64,000 bases of DNA from Steinernema hermaphroditum. Taxonomy: Eukaryota; Nematoda; Chromadorea; Rhabditida; Steinernematidae. The position numbers were made by a program, and so were the translations under genes. Location: assembly GCA_030435675.1 (NCBI GenBank), contig CM059623.1, positions 5,544,012 through 5,608,011 of the forward strand. The letters run 5' to 3'. The notes beneath the pieces are model-generated. The model saw only the letters and a list, made by a program, of their open reading frames with translations. It did not search any database and was not told where the DNA came from. How positions within the stretch are numbered: the stretch's first letter is position 1; each line of letters opens with the position of its first letter. Below, in pieces: positions 40,467-52,000 of the stretch.

Positions 40467-42424
40467 ATGAGTTCCGAAAATGCCGCGTCGTCGCCGTCGT
40501 TCCTCTCGTCGCTGCTTCGGATTGAAGGTCTCCGCGACAACATCGCCGAAACGATGGATCAGTGCATCGCGGCTCTCGAGGCGAGCGGCCTCCCCACATT
40601 CCCTGAGCAGCGCGACGGCCAGCTCTGGTGCAATGCCACCTGGGACACCGTCCTCTGCTGGCCCGCCACCCCCGCCAACACCAGCGTCTCGCTGAAATGT
40701 CCCCCGCTGAAGGGTCTCGACCCGACAAGTGAGTTCTACGCCTGCTCCACTTCTAGAGCCGCTCCGTTCAGAGAACATCACGAAGACATGTCACTGGTCG
40801 GGGCGCTGGATGTCGCGGAACGGCCCCACCGACGACCTGGAGCGTCCGCACGGCTGGACGAACTTCACGATGTGCTTCACCCAGGAGGTCATCGACATCA
40901 TGCGCAATCTGAACAACGGTTCCCTCAGCATCGCGCAGGATATCGCGAAGAACGCGCGCAAACTGGAGTTCCTCGGGTTGGGTCTCTCGCTGGTCAGCCT
41001 CGTCATATCCATCTTCATCTTCACCGCCTTCAGGTGGGTCCCCTCCCCTCCGCGGCTACCGTACCCTTGCAGGCGGCTGCGGGTATTCCGGAATCTGCTG
41101 CATCTGCACCTGATGATCGCGATCCTGATGGTGGTCATCATCCGGCTCGTTCTCTACATCGACCTCATCTTCACCGACCGGCTCGGCCACGCGCACATCA
41201 CTATGCCCGAGGGGAAGACGATCAACACGATGGTGGTGGTCTGCGAGACGATGTTCTTCCTGCTCGAGTACTTCAAGACGGTCGCCTTCTGGTGGATGTT
41301 CCTTGAGGGCTTCTACCTCCACAACCAGCTCGTCCTCACCGTCTTCTCATCGGAGCCCCGGCTTCGCACCTACCTCCTCACCGGCTACGGCCTCCCGCTC
41401 GTCCACACCTGCCTCTGGCTCGCCGTCATCCTCTACAAGAAGGAGGGCAAGGTGGACCGATGTCTAGGCTCCTACTACTTGGAGCCCGAGTTCTGGATCC
41501 TCGACGGACCCCGCATGCTGCAGCTCGTCGTCAACCTCTTCTTCATCTGCAATGTCATCCGCGTCCTCTGGAGCAAAGTCAGCGAGTCCCACAACACCAG
41601 CGAGATGCTCCGCATGAAGTAGGTCTCTAGGCGTGTGGTCCGGCCTAACGGGTGTCTTCAGGAAGAGTGTGAAGGCGGCGTTGATGCTGATTCCGCTCCT
41701 CGGCATCCCCAACATCATGCAGACGATCCCCTTCTCGCCCACTCACGAAAACATTACGGTAGGGGCGACCGTCGACGCCACCCACGATCCTTGCTCCCTT
41801 TCAGTATTTCGCGATTTGGACTTACTTGGCGTCGTTCACTTACATGTTTCAAGGACTCATGATAACCATCATCTACTGCTTCACCAACAAAGAGGTGCGC
41901 CCCCGCCCCCAGATCCTCCGGCTCTACAGTATCCTTTAGGTGCGCACAGTGCTCTACAGCTGCTACACACGCTACAAACTGCAGCACACGAGCTCACACG
42001 ACCTGCGCCGGGGCTCCCGCTCCATGGCGACCTACTACCAGGTACGGTAGCCGGCCTCTCCCCTCCCGAAGATTCCCTTCCAGGCCAATAACGGCAACGT
42101 GACAACGCAGTTCGAGTCAGAAGGCGGCTGCCTCAGTGGCTACTCGAAGGGCAAGAAGCCGCGCGACTCGCGCGACTCCACCTCGAACCTCGTGCCTCCC
42201 GTCCGCGTGACCTACCGTAACCCGCTGACAGAGGACGCCCTGCAAACGCCCTGCTTCGACTATGTCAACAACAACGGAGTGTCGAAGGCGAACGAACGAA
42301 CGCCTCTGAACGCGCGCTTCGCCGACGACCTCATCAACGGCTCTTCGGAGAAGTGAGTCCCCCCATGGCCCGGGTTACTGTAACGCCGTCTTGCAGACAC
42401 AACCACACTCTCACTATCAATTGA
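40467..42424 (+). CDS. pdfr-1-like: PDF-receptor-like class B (secretin family) GPCR
   Basis: Seven-helix neuropeptide receptor, probably coupling to Gs/cAMP. Eight exons (40467-40728, 40772-41033, 41073-41618, 41662-41758, 41805-41894, 41940-42041, 42084-42352, 42397-42424) give 551 residues. The extracellular hormone-receptor domain has the expected six cysteines (DQC, LWCNATWD, VLCWPAT, LKCPP, KTCHWSGRW, TMCFTQ). TM1-TM2 run through LEFLGLGLSLVSLVISIFIF and RVFRNLLHLHLMIAILMVVI. FWWMFLEGFYLHNQLVLTVF is typical class B TM3. TM6 contains LLGIPNIMQTIPF, and TM7 ends FQGLMITIIYCFTNKEV. A Ser/Arg/Asn-rich cytoplasmic tail follows. The wording of TM6 and the loop LEPEFWILDGPR fit PDF receptors best; calcitonin/DH31-type receptors are the alternative. 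No signal peptide is seen in this model. Confidence 0.87.
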
Positions 42425-42479
42425 GACACATCATCGAATGTTCTTACGCGCAAACGTTAATGACGATAATACGGGTCCG

Positions 42480-42485
42480 AATAAA
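42480..42485 (+). terminator. Candidate polyadenylation signal of the GPCR
   Basis: AATAAA lies about 55 nt after the TGA at 42422-42424, in AT-rich sequence. Confidence 0.5.
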
Positions 42486-43310
42486 GATTTATGTCCGACA
42501 GCACCGCCTCAGATCCAAAACGCCCATCATAATTTATTTACATTAAATAAAGAGATTTCCTTCAAAATATTGGCCTGTGATGAACAGTACTTTGTGTCAG
42601 ATCCAAACAGATTGCTGCAGAGTTCAGAGTCCATTCCAACCATACACTATGAAGCTTCTCATTTGCATTCCTCTCGATGGCGGAGGACTATTCGATCTTG
42701 ATCATCGTTTTTTCTGGCACCTCGATATTCTGAAATGGGCTTCCTACGGTAATAATTGTGTGATGAACGGCGACTGCCTTCCTTCTGCATCCGTGGATCA
42801 CCTATCACGGTTCTTGTCATACAGATCACAATAAAAGCAAACCTCAGAAAGATGGATCCGTCCGATCATCATGTTCTGTTAACACGTTTCCAATTGGTTA
42901 ACTACTGTAGGAGGCTGTGGGGAGCATGTGGATCACAGCTACCATGCCCACATAGCGACTCCACGAACTCATTTCTACTTTATGAAAATGGGGACTTAAT
43001 GTGGAAAAAAATAACCCAAAAAATCCCACCCTGACCTGAAATCAAGCCGCCATTTTCAACAAGAACCATCCGCAACCTCAAAAAGCGCACAACAAAATAT
43101 AAAGCAGCGTCAATCCTAACGGAGTTTTTTTCGGTGGCATTCTTGACCTCAGGGCGACAGACCGGAAGTGGTCGTGCAGGATCCCGGGGAGGTCGCCTTC
43201 CTCTCGTCGATCTCTTCATTTGGCGCCCTCTTCCATCTCCCAGTCGAAGTCAGCGCTCTCCTCGGCCGCTATCGACATCAGCTCATCGCGGAAAACTTTT
43301 TACCAAAAAC
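42486..43310. other. Intergenic region after the GPCR
   Basis: About 820 bp, AT-rich, with no gene, RNA or repeat that I recognise. It ends at the fold-back remnant. Confidence 0.45.
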
Positions 43311-43313
43311 TGA

Positions 43314-44283
43314 CAGGGAGAGGTTCAAACTATCCCACGCCGATTTGACTGAAATTTGGCCGAGACATACAGGGTGTCCCATAAATACTGTCACGCGTAA
43401 AACCATTCACAACTTTTCACAGAACGCACAAACCGACCATTTGAAAGCGCAGAAAATTCTAAACAAGATACAATCAATCGCATTCAAAATGACTTCCTTC
43501 TGCGGCAATGCAAGCGTCCAAACGTTTCCGGAAATTCTTCAAAATGGCCGCGATCATTTCTGGGGTGATTTCTTCCCAGGCCTTCTCCAGAGCGCGTTTA
43601 AGGGAGTCGATGGACTTGTGCTTGATAGCGCACGCCTTCTTCTCCATGATCCCCCAGATTGCGTAGTCGAGCGGATTCAAATCAGGAGAATTGGACGCCA
43701 AACGTTCTTCGTCCAGAAGCCCGGGAGGCTGGCCTCGCACCACTCCAGCGTCTTCTTCGCTCCGTGGGCCGGGGCCCAGTCCTGTTGCAGCCTCCAGTCG
43801 ATGTTTTCGGCGTTCTCCTCGGCCCAGGGAAGCACAGCGCCTTCCAAAATCATCTCCCGGTAGCTCGCGTCGGTTCTGAGTGTTCCGATACGGTTCCACT
43901 GTGAAGATCTTCTCGTCCATGAACAGGATTTGCTGCAGGGCGTCGCCGCGGCTCAGCTGCTTCATCTTCATGAAACGTTTGGACGCTTGCATTCCCGCAG
44001 AAGGAAGTCATTTTGAATGCGATGTATCTTGTTTAGATTTTTCTGCGCTTTCAAATGGTACATAAAACGGGTCGGTTTGTGCGTTCTGTGAAAAGTTGTG
44101 AGTGGTTTTACGCGTGACAGTATTTATGGGACACCCTGTAGATATGGCAGAGTTTAGCAAAGTCTGTTGCGTTTCATCGGTAAATGGGGAATGTACCTAC
44201 CGCCACAGAATATACGGTGTCCACGCCCTCATTGCTTTAATTTACAATGTTAATTTTCGCTCCAAATGCCGAAAACCTTTGCA
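43314..44283. mobile_element. Tc4/Tc5-like fold-back element, copy 3, truncated and split by a mariner
   Basis: The left end (43314-43367) reads CAGGGAGAGGTTC... and CGCCGATTTGACTGAAATTT, a diverged match to the start of copies 1 and 2. It is preceded by CTGA, which fits half of a CTNAG site. The match is interrupted at a TA by a 769-bp mariner-like insertion. It resumes at 44141 with sequence matching the inner arm (TTTCATCGGTAAATGGGG) and later the centre (CAATGTTAATTTTCGCTCC). The right terminal repeat is missing. Confidence 0.7.
43370..44138 (-). mobile_element. Rearranged mariner-like element with two copies of the same end
   Basis: 769 bp flanked by TA. Both ends start CAGGGTGTCCCATAAATACT and remain inverted copies for about 160 bp (43370-43528 versus 43972-44138). 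Minus-strand reading gives the C-terminal half of a mariner transposase: FMDEKIFTVEPYRN (first catalytic Asp region), then SPDLNPLDYAIWGIMEKKA (third Asp region), ending ...EGSHFECD. The same C-terminal coding sequence, KRLDACI.AEGSHFECD, also appears in the right arm on the plus strand. The transposase N-terminus is absent and the middle is frameshifted. It is therefore a non-autonomous derivative in which the 5' end was replaced by an inverted copy of the 3' end. Confidence 0.8.
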
Positions 44284-44470
44284 GTTTGTCGCAACAACAT
44301 GTGCATTTTTAGTCGGAGTCCGAATAGCACAGCGGAAGGGGGTTGGCCCTCTTCTTCTTAATTTCCTCTGTTGACGGTTCTTCTCTCTTCTTCACGATGA
44401 CGCCCTTCAAGAGTTTCTTATGCGACGACTCCTGGGCTTCGGGCTACTCCCACTGAACGAAGGCTTCTCT

Positions 44471-44611
44471 TTCCGTGAGCACGGAGAAAACACCCATATA
44501 GAATAAAGACCGCGAGGCGAACCGAACCCGACACCGCCCGCTTACAAACAGAGAACGTTTGCAATGAGCCACACAGACAGTTGAAACGGTAGAGCTTTTA
44601 CTTCCACTATG
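44471..44611 (-). repeat. tRNA-like dispersed repeat (SINE-like), copy 3
   Basis: The minus strand reads CTGTCTGTGTGGCTCATTGC...GGGTTCGGTTCGCC...GGGTGTTTTCTCCGTG, matching copy 2 over about 130 bp. It lies 25 bp from the A-rich tail of the YJU2 pseudogene and has the same orientation. Confidence 0.65.
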
Positions 44612-44635
44612 TCTCTGTCGATGCTAGGCTTTGAG

Positions 44636-45206
44636 TTTTTTTTTGCTGTTTTTGGGTGATTTTGCCGCATTTATAATCATAATAAGCGTCCACGCCCTCA
44701 TTGCGGCGAGTGATCTGTTGCAAATCTTCGATCTTCCCCATAGCTTCCCTTTCAGCGTGACTGGCTTTCACACGCTTTTCCAGTATTTTCATCTGGCCTT
44801 TCGACTCTTCCTCCTCTCGCAGCCCTTTCTCTTTCTCTTGTTGCTGGACGAGCTTTGACGCCTCGAATAGACGGGTGGCGCCATGCTCCTGCTAATAGTC
44901 ACAGTTCTCCAGATCCGTTTTGAAGGCGATCTCTGCTCCGCAATTCGGGCATCTGAAGTAAAATCGGAAGATTTTCAACTCCGGGTAATCTTCGTCTTTC
45001 GCAGTTTCTCGTTGCATGTTGAACTTCCGTCCTTTGTAGATATACTCGTTGCAGGTGTTTCACTGCATGTTGTACGGCGCCATGGCACGCTGAACGAACT
45101 GCTGCTTCCGTCGACTCTTCGCCCGCGGAATCTTCGAATGATCGAAGTCCGCAGGGTAACTTCTGAAAGACCATTCCGTTCCACTCAAAAGGTCCGCTCC
45201 ACTCAT
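44636..45206 (-). pseudogene. YJU2: Processed pseudogene of splicing factor YJU2 (CCDC94/CWC16)
   Basis: YJU2-family proteins join the spliceosome around the first catalytic step. On the minus strand one frame runs from an ATG at 45206 through [53 protein letters not shown] and QEHGATRLFEASKL to IEDLQQITRRNEGVD. These are conserved YJU2 segments in the right order. It is broken by TGA at 45060-45062, at the place of a zinc-binding Cys, and by TAG at 44892-44894. It has no introns, whereas active genes here are cut every few hundred bases, and it ends in an A-rich stretch on the minus strand (T-run at 44636-44644). The last third of the protein is missing. This fits a retroposed, dead copy. 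The parent gene is not in this window. Confidence 0.85.
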
Positions 45207-45443
45207 ATTTTGCTATCTTCTGAGACCTAAAAAACGAAGTAGTTCTCTAGCGGTTGCTGATATATTATGTAAAGCAATGTTACAATGCATCTGAGATCTG
45301 ACACAACTGCGCGACATGGTTTTGGCGGCTCCTGTGTGAATGTGCAACAAAGAAGAAGTGCAAAAGCACGGTGTAGGATCGGACAGCATGTGGGAGTCCC
45401 TCGAGCTAGACAGCTGTTTTCATTGCGTACACCGGAACTTGGC
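45207..45443. other. Spacer between the YJU2 pseudogene and the palindromic element
   Basis: About 240 bp of unassigned sequence. No gene or repeat recognised. Confidence 0.4.
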
Positions 45444-45640
45444 TCACAAGGGACTGTTCCCAAGTGATACGCGCAGATCGAGCTGATATTTGGCACAGTG
45501 ATAGGGGTGTATCTGAGAAGTCAAGCACACATAAACTCGCGTGCCAAAAATGAAGCTATCCACCCTAAACAAGGCCCTGAAGTTACCAAAATTCACGACA
45601 CTCAATACTACTAGAATTGAATTGCAACGTCGCGTTGTGT

Positions 45641-45707
45641 TCGTGTGGTCGAGGGGTAGTGCTCTGAGACGCCAGTCTGCGGTCTAGGGTTCGATTCCCG
45701 CAGGGAA
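45641..45707 (+). ncRNA. tRNA-like sequence in the left arm (not a functional tRNA)
   Basis: D-arm/A-box-like GTGGTCGAGGGGTAGTGC, an anticodon-arm-like GACGCCAGTCTGCGGTC (would read GTC, with two stem mismatches) and a good T-arm/B-box AGGGTTCGATTCCCG. The acceptor stem does not pair. Probably derived from a tRNA gene captured by the transposon. The internal Pol III promoter may still work. Confidence 0.5.
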
Positions 45708-45933
45708 TCTTCTATTTTCCGATTTTCCTTCTTTTCACCGAAACTGTACATTATGATGTTTCCTGGTGTTTAACAACACCGTTTCTTGTTTTGCATCAAA
45801 TGTAGACTAAAAAACCCTTTGCACGAATCGGAACTGGTAACCCAGATTTCACTTTTGTAGCGAAGCGTTTCTTCGTTCTTTCACGGTCCCCTCTCTTTTG
45901 CTATTTACCTCAGGACATCAAACCAAAGAAGAA

Positions 45934-46003
45934 TGGCTGGCATGGGTGTCGAACCTGGATCTCAAGAACGGCAACCAAGAGACTATCCAGCTCGACCACA
46001 TAA
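45934..46003 (-). ncRNA. tRNA-like sequence in the loop of the palindromic element
   Basis: The minus strand reads ATGTGGTCGAGCTGGATAGT and, later, CCAGGTTCGACACC, resembling A and B boxes with tRNA spacing. There is no acceptor stem and the anticodon arm is poor. It differs from the arm copies, so it may be a separate capture. Confidence 0.4.
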
Positions 46004-46310
46004 ACAGTTGCCGCTGATCCAGCAAAGTTGGCTATATTAAATAAAACGCGACTTTCAGAAGGCATTTACGCGTATATGTGTTTGTATTGGCCAGAATCGA
46101 ATAGGATCTGCCGTTGTGACATCTTAAACGATAAACGGAGAGGGGGGAACGCCAAAGAATGAAAAAAAACTCCATGACAAAGGTGAAATTCGGGTTACCA
46201 GTTCCGATTCCTGCAAAGGGCTCCAAACCAAAGACCAGCGTTGGTAAACGCCAAACGAAAATATACTGTTATGGTTAGAAGAAAGAAGATGGAAGCATAG
46301 TAAAACACGG

Positions 46311-46373
46311 CTGGGGTCGAACCCGAGACCGTAGACTGGCGTCTCAGAGCACTACCCCTCGACTACACAAGCA
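46311..46373 (-). ncRNA. tRNA-like sequence in the right arm (not a functional tRNA)
   Basis: Inverted counterpart of 45641-45707. The minus strand has GTCGAGGGGTAGTGCTCTGA, GACGCCAGTCTACGGTC and GGGTTCGACCCC. The same degenerate cloverleaf without an acceptor stem. Confidence 0.5.
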
Positions 46374-46567
46374 CAAAGTCCCATTGCAATTAAATTCTAC
46401 TAGTATTGAGTGCTGTGCATTTTGGTAACTTTAGGGCCTTGTTTAGGGTGGATAGCTTCATTTTTGGCACGCGAGTTTATGTGTGCTTGACTTCTCAGAT
46501 ACACCCCTATCACTGTGCCAAATATCAGCTCGATCTGCGCGTATCACTTGGGAACAGTCCCTTGTCA

Positions 46568-47160
46568 GTTATGACCCTTTGACTCCCGTTACAACACCGG
46601 GGGACGCTGCTTACATCGTGTTTTGTGTGAAGTGACCAATCAGCAACTCTCCAGATTCTCAAACTACGAGAAACACGTTTTCTTCGGTTTCAAATCACAT
46701 GTTGACTGTGTCCAGATCGTACGCTTGGTTCATCTTGTCCCTCACCCTCGATTTCCCATCTCAGGCACATCCTGTGAACGTCAAGAAGGTTCAAAACAAA
46801 GGCCACTGATTTGGTCCCTCAAAAGTCACCAAAACGCCCTTCCCCCGCCTCACTTTCCCGCAGCCACCCAGTCAGCCGACTGAAGCGGCTTCCCCCTCTT
46901 CCCGCGTTTGAATTTTCCCGCTCAGGCGTCTTCGTGGCGGGAGTCCACGTTTCACATGAGTTCGCGCCGCGAAATTACGATTTTCGTTTTTCGCGGATTC
47001 CTTTGAGAGGCGCCAGAGATATCCGTTTTTTTCTTCGAGTTCCGCTCTGTGCGCGAATCTGGCCCCACAAATCGGCGATTTCAGGCTTGCTAGTGTTTCT
47101 ACAGAGCTTCGAAAAAGCCGTACGATCGTGAAAGCATCCAAATGAGTCATTTTCCCGTTT
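46568..47160. other. Upstream region of PRP19
   Basis: About 590 bp between the palindromic element and PRP19, presumably its promoter. No other feature recognised. Confidence 0.45.
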
Positions 47161-47163
47161 CAG
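47153..47163 (+). promoter_or_regulatory. Candidate trans-splice acceptor of PRP19
   Basis: A pyrimidine-rich cccgtttcag ends 10 nt before the PRP19 ATG at 47174, with no upstream coding exon. Confidence 0.45.
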
Positions 47164-47173
47164 ATCTACAGAT

Positions 47174-48873
<1,700 letters not shown>

Positions 48874-48978
48874 TTGATGTTGTGAATTTCGTTACTTGTT
48901 GAAATACTTTGTCGATACAGTAATTAAATCGTCTTCCCTCGCCAGGTGCAGAAAGGAGCCAGGTGCAGAAGCTTCCGG

Positions 48979-48984
48979 TTTATT
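48979..48984 (-). terminator. Candidate polyadenylation signal of the formin
   Basis: TTTATT on the plus strand (AATAAA on the minus strand) lies about 115 nt beyond the formin stop. The PRP19 coding end is 105 bp further on, so the two 3' UTRs are close or overlapping. Confidence 0.45.
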
Positions 48985-49096
48985 CGTTCAAAATCTCGAG
49001 ATATCTACAGTAAACAGATCGGGGAAGCCATCCTAGAAGTGCATAGATGCTTCTAGTGGGGGTTCTCTCCTATGTACACACAAGAATTATGCTGTT

Positions 49097-52000
49097 TCAG
49101 ATCCACTTGGGGCGTTCGGTGGCCGTAGAGCCCGTTTTGATGAGCGCAGGTCTGGAGGCCGTGCTCACGGAGCTCGTCTGCCGCATCTGTGTCTGCCTCT
49201 TCTCCGTCGCCGTCAGGGGAGCGCTTCTCCGAGTTTCCACCGTCGGATTCGCCGGCGGCTTTGAGGAACGTGTTAGTGGAGACTTCGGGACGGGCGCCGC
49301 GGAGCGCACTGACTGGGCACGGGTTACGGTAGCCCGTGGGATCGGGGGCTTCGCCGCCGACGGAGCCGTCGGAGGACGCACGGGCTTCTGGGGATTCACC
49401 GCCCGGTTGGCGACGATCTGGGAAGGGCGAGTCGGGGTTGATGGCGTCGGAGGTGTCTTCGGACCTCCCGCGTCGTTTGTCTGTCGGGAGAGGCGGATTC
49501 TGCTGAGGTTGACGCGAGGCGTCGCCTTCGCCGGCGCCGACTTCGTCGTGGAATCGGAAGAGGCGAGAGAGGACTTCCGCTGCACGGACGCCGTGGGGCG
49601 GGGCGCCACGGAAGACGTCCTCTGGGGCGCCGTCTTCGGCTTCGTCTCCACCGAAGGCTGCCGGGAGGCCGTCGTCCTCGGCGCCGAGGGTTTGGCCGTC
49701 TTCTCGAGCGCCACGGGAGGCTTCCTCGAGTGAGAAGACGCGGCGCCCTTGTCGGACTCGAAGCCCTCGTCCGTCTTCTGACTCTTCGGCGACGACTCGG
49801 GCGTCGAACAGGGCGTCGAGGCGGCGACGTTCACCTCGATGCACAGCGTCGGGTCCTCGATACCCGAGTCTCGTTTGCTGTCGCCCGTCTTCGACCACTT
49901 CTCTTCGGTGGTCACCTGCAGCGTCGTCGAAGACTTCGGCCGGGGGACGGAGGGCTGAAGGACTGCGGTATCTCTGGGCATGAGGCTGGCACTCACCTTG
50001 ATGACGTTGCTCTGGAGTGCCTCATCGATGAAGGACTCGAGATTCGAGAAGTTGCGCTCCATGGGGCGCACCTTCCTCTGCACGAGGGGAGAGTCGCTGG
50101 GGGAGACGGAGGCATCGCGACGCCTCCGGAGGGGCGCCGGCGACTCGAAGGCGACGGAACGCCGATCCCGCTCGTCCTCGACGCCGCTCTCGCTGCGCTT
50201 CTTCGGCGCCGCCTCCACGGGGACTACGCTAACGGGGCGCGAGTTGACCGTTTCCGAGGAGGACTTGAGGCTGCTGAGGCTCGCGGCCGGCGTCGCGACG
50301 CCCTTCAGGCGGTTCTCGCGCTCCTCACGCTGCAGGTTGTCGCGGATGGCGCCGTGGAAGCGGCTGAGGAAGGTGCCGAAGATCTTGAAGCACTCTTCCA
50401 GGCGGAAGGTTTTCTCGTTCTCGCAAAAATAGACGGCCAATTCCTGGCGAAGCGCTTCGATCCTCAACAGGGCCTCGTTCACGGCGACCAGCTGTCCCGC
50501 GGCGTCCTGCAGGAACTCGAGCATTGAGGCGAACTCCTCCGCCTTCGGCGCCAGGACGGACTTCGTTCTCTGGACGCGGTCGCCGAGGGCCTTGATCTCC
50601 GTCTTCATCGACTCGAGCGGGAGGCGCGCAGCCTCATCCACGTGCTCCAGCTCCCCGTCGAGCTCCTCGGCGCAGTCGGCCATTTGCTAAAAGCAGAGGA
50701 GTCAGAGGCGCCTCGTGGCCACTGGAGTCACCATAGCAATGAGGTGAAGTAGGGTTGTGCCGCCGCCGCGGGTGGCCCGGAGGTCGACGATCCTCCAGAG
50801 GGAGTTTAGACGAAATCCGACGGCGTTCCCGGCAGTGCCGCCGTGGTTCAAGTAGTTGCCCATGTGGAGCACCACGTATAGCAGCTTCTGGAGGCTGTGA
50901 CTCGCCTTGAGCTCTGAAGGAGGAGAGTGAGGGGTGTGGCAGAGGAGTACGGTCACCTTGACAAGCTTCGATGATCGACCCGATCTGGGGCCGGACGGCG
51001 TCGATGGTGACGAGGAACTCCTCGCGGAGGATCATGGCGTCGAGACGCAGTTTGTAGTTCTTCCAGGAGAGGAGGTTGAGGAAGAAGATCTCGGCGGTGC
51101 CTAGAAGGGCCATGTCGCCCGTGTAGCCGCGGAGGGTGGCGCACTCGTCGTCCTCGGGGAGCAGCGTGCAGAGGACCTTGAGACGCTCGAGGCCGATGAG
51201 GTCGGCGCGGCCCTCCTCCAGGTAGCCCATGAGCACCTCGGGGCCCTTGAACTGCTTGAGGAAGATGTTGACGTTGAGGCTCCGCTTGGGACAAAGGAGG
51301 TTCACGGTGTCCGACTTCCTCTGGGAGAGGCGGGGTGAGTCGACGGCAGAGGAAGTGGAGGGAACAGCGGCCGGGGCGCAGCAGAAGTAGTCTTCGAGCT
51401 GTGAGAAGTCAAGGCGCCCGCCGAGGTCCCCGTCGACGCTCTCCATCCGCTGCCACACCGTCGACTTCGCCGCGGCCACCTGGTTGAGGGGGATCTTCGT
51501 CCACTGCAGGTGCCGCAGCTTCTTCCCCGACGTCGGCACCGCCTTCGGTTTCAGCGCGGCTGGGATCTCCGCAGGGGAAGGCGCCAGAGGAGGCGGTGGG
51601 GCTCCCCTGCCGCCAGGAGGTGGGGGCGGAGGGCCTCCGGAGGCTCGAAGGGGAGGAGGTGGCGGAGGGCCGCTTCGGAACGCCGGTGGCGGCGGAGGAG
51701 GTGGAGGCACGAGAGCCGGAGGAGGGCCTCTGGTCAGGGCTGCTGGAGGGGGCGGTGGTGGAGGAGGTGGAGGGGAAGTGGTGATGGGGGCGATCTGGAT
51801 GTTATCTGAAATGCGTTGAATTCAAAGGTCGAAGTCCTCGAACTCTTACCGTTTTTGTCCTTGAAGCAGTTGGTGATGTTCTTCGTGACGACGTCCAAAT
51901 CGGGCTGAAGGAACATCGAGCTCTTCAAGATCCCTCGGCGGGTGGTCTCACCTTAGAAGAAACGTTCTTGAGGACTCCGAGAACGAGCTGTAAGGCGCCG

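Larger units (their letters stand above)
45447..46564. mobile_element. 1.1-kb palindromic fold-back element with tRNA-like sequences in both arms
   Basis: The arms of about 400 bp (45447-45870 and 46150-46564) are diverged inverted copies around a loop of about 280 bp. The termini read CAAGGGACTGTTCCC inward. It is flanked by TCA at 45444-45446 and 46565-46567; with neighbouring bases the target is CTCAG, again CTNAG with a TNA duplication. Each arm carries a tRNA-like block, and the loop carries a third. No transposase is encoded. The terminal CAAGGGA resembles the Tc5 class, but the interior differs from copies 1-3. Confidence 0.8.

Noticed and set aside
44883..45230. 115-codon plus-strand frame
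   Set aside because: Antisense to the YJU2 pseudogene, whose minus-strand frame matches a known family.
45641..46373. Three sequences resembling tRNA genes
   Set aside because: B boxes are good but acceptor stems do not pair and anticodon stems are mismatched, so I list them as tRNA-like parts of a transposon rather than tRNA genes.
49047..50527. Long plus-strand open frames of 228 and 265 codons
   Set aside because: They are antisense to the formin C-terminal exons and arise from GC-rich codon bias. The minus-strand frame is continuous with the FH2 domain.
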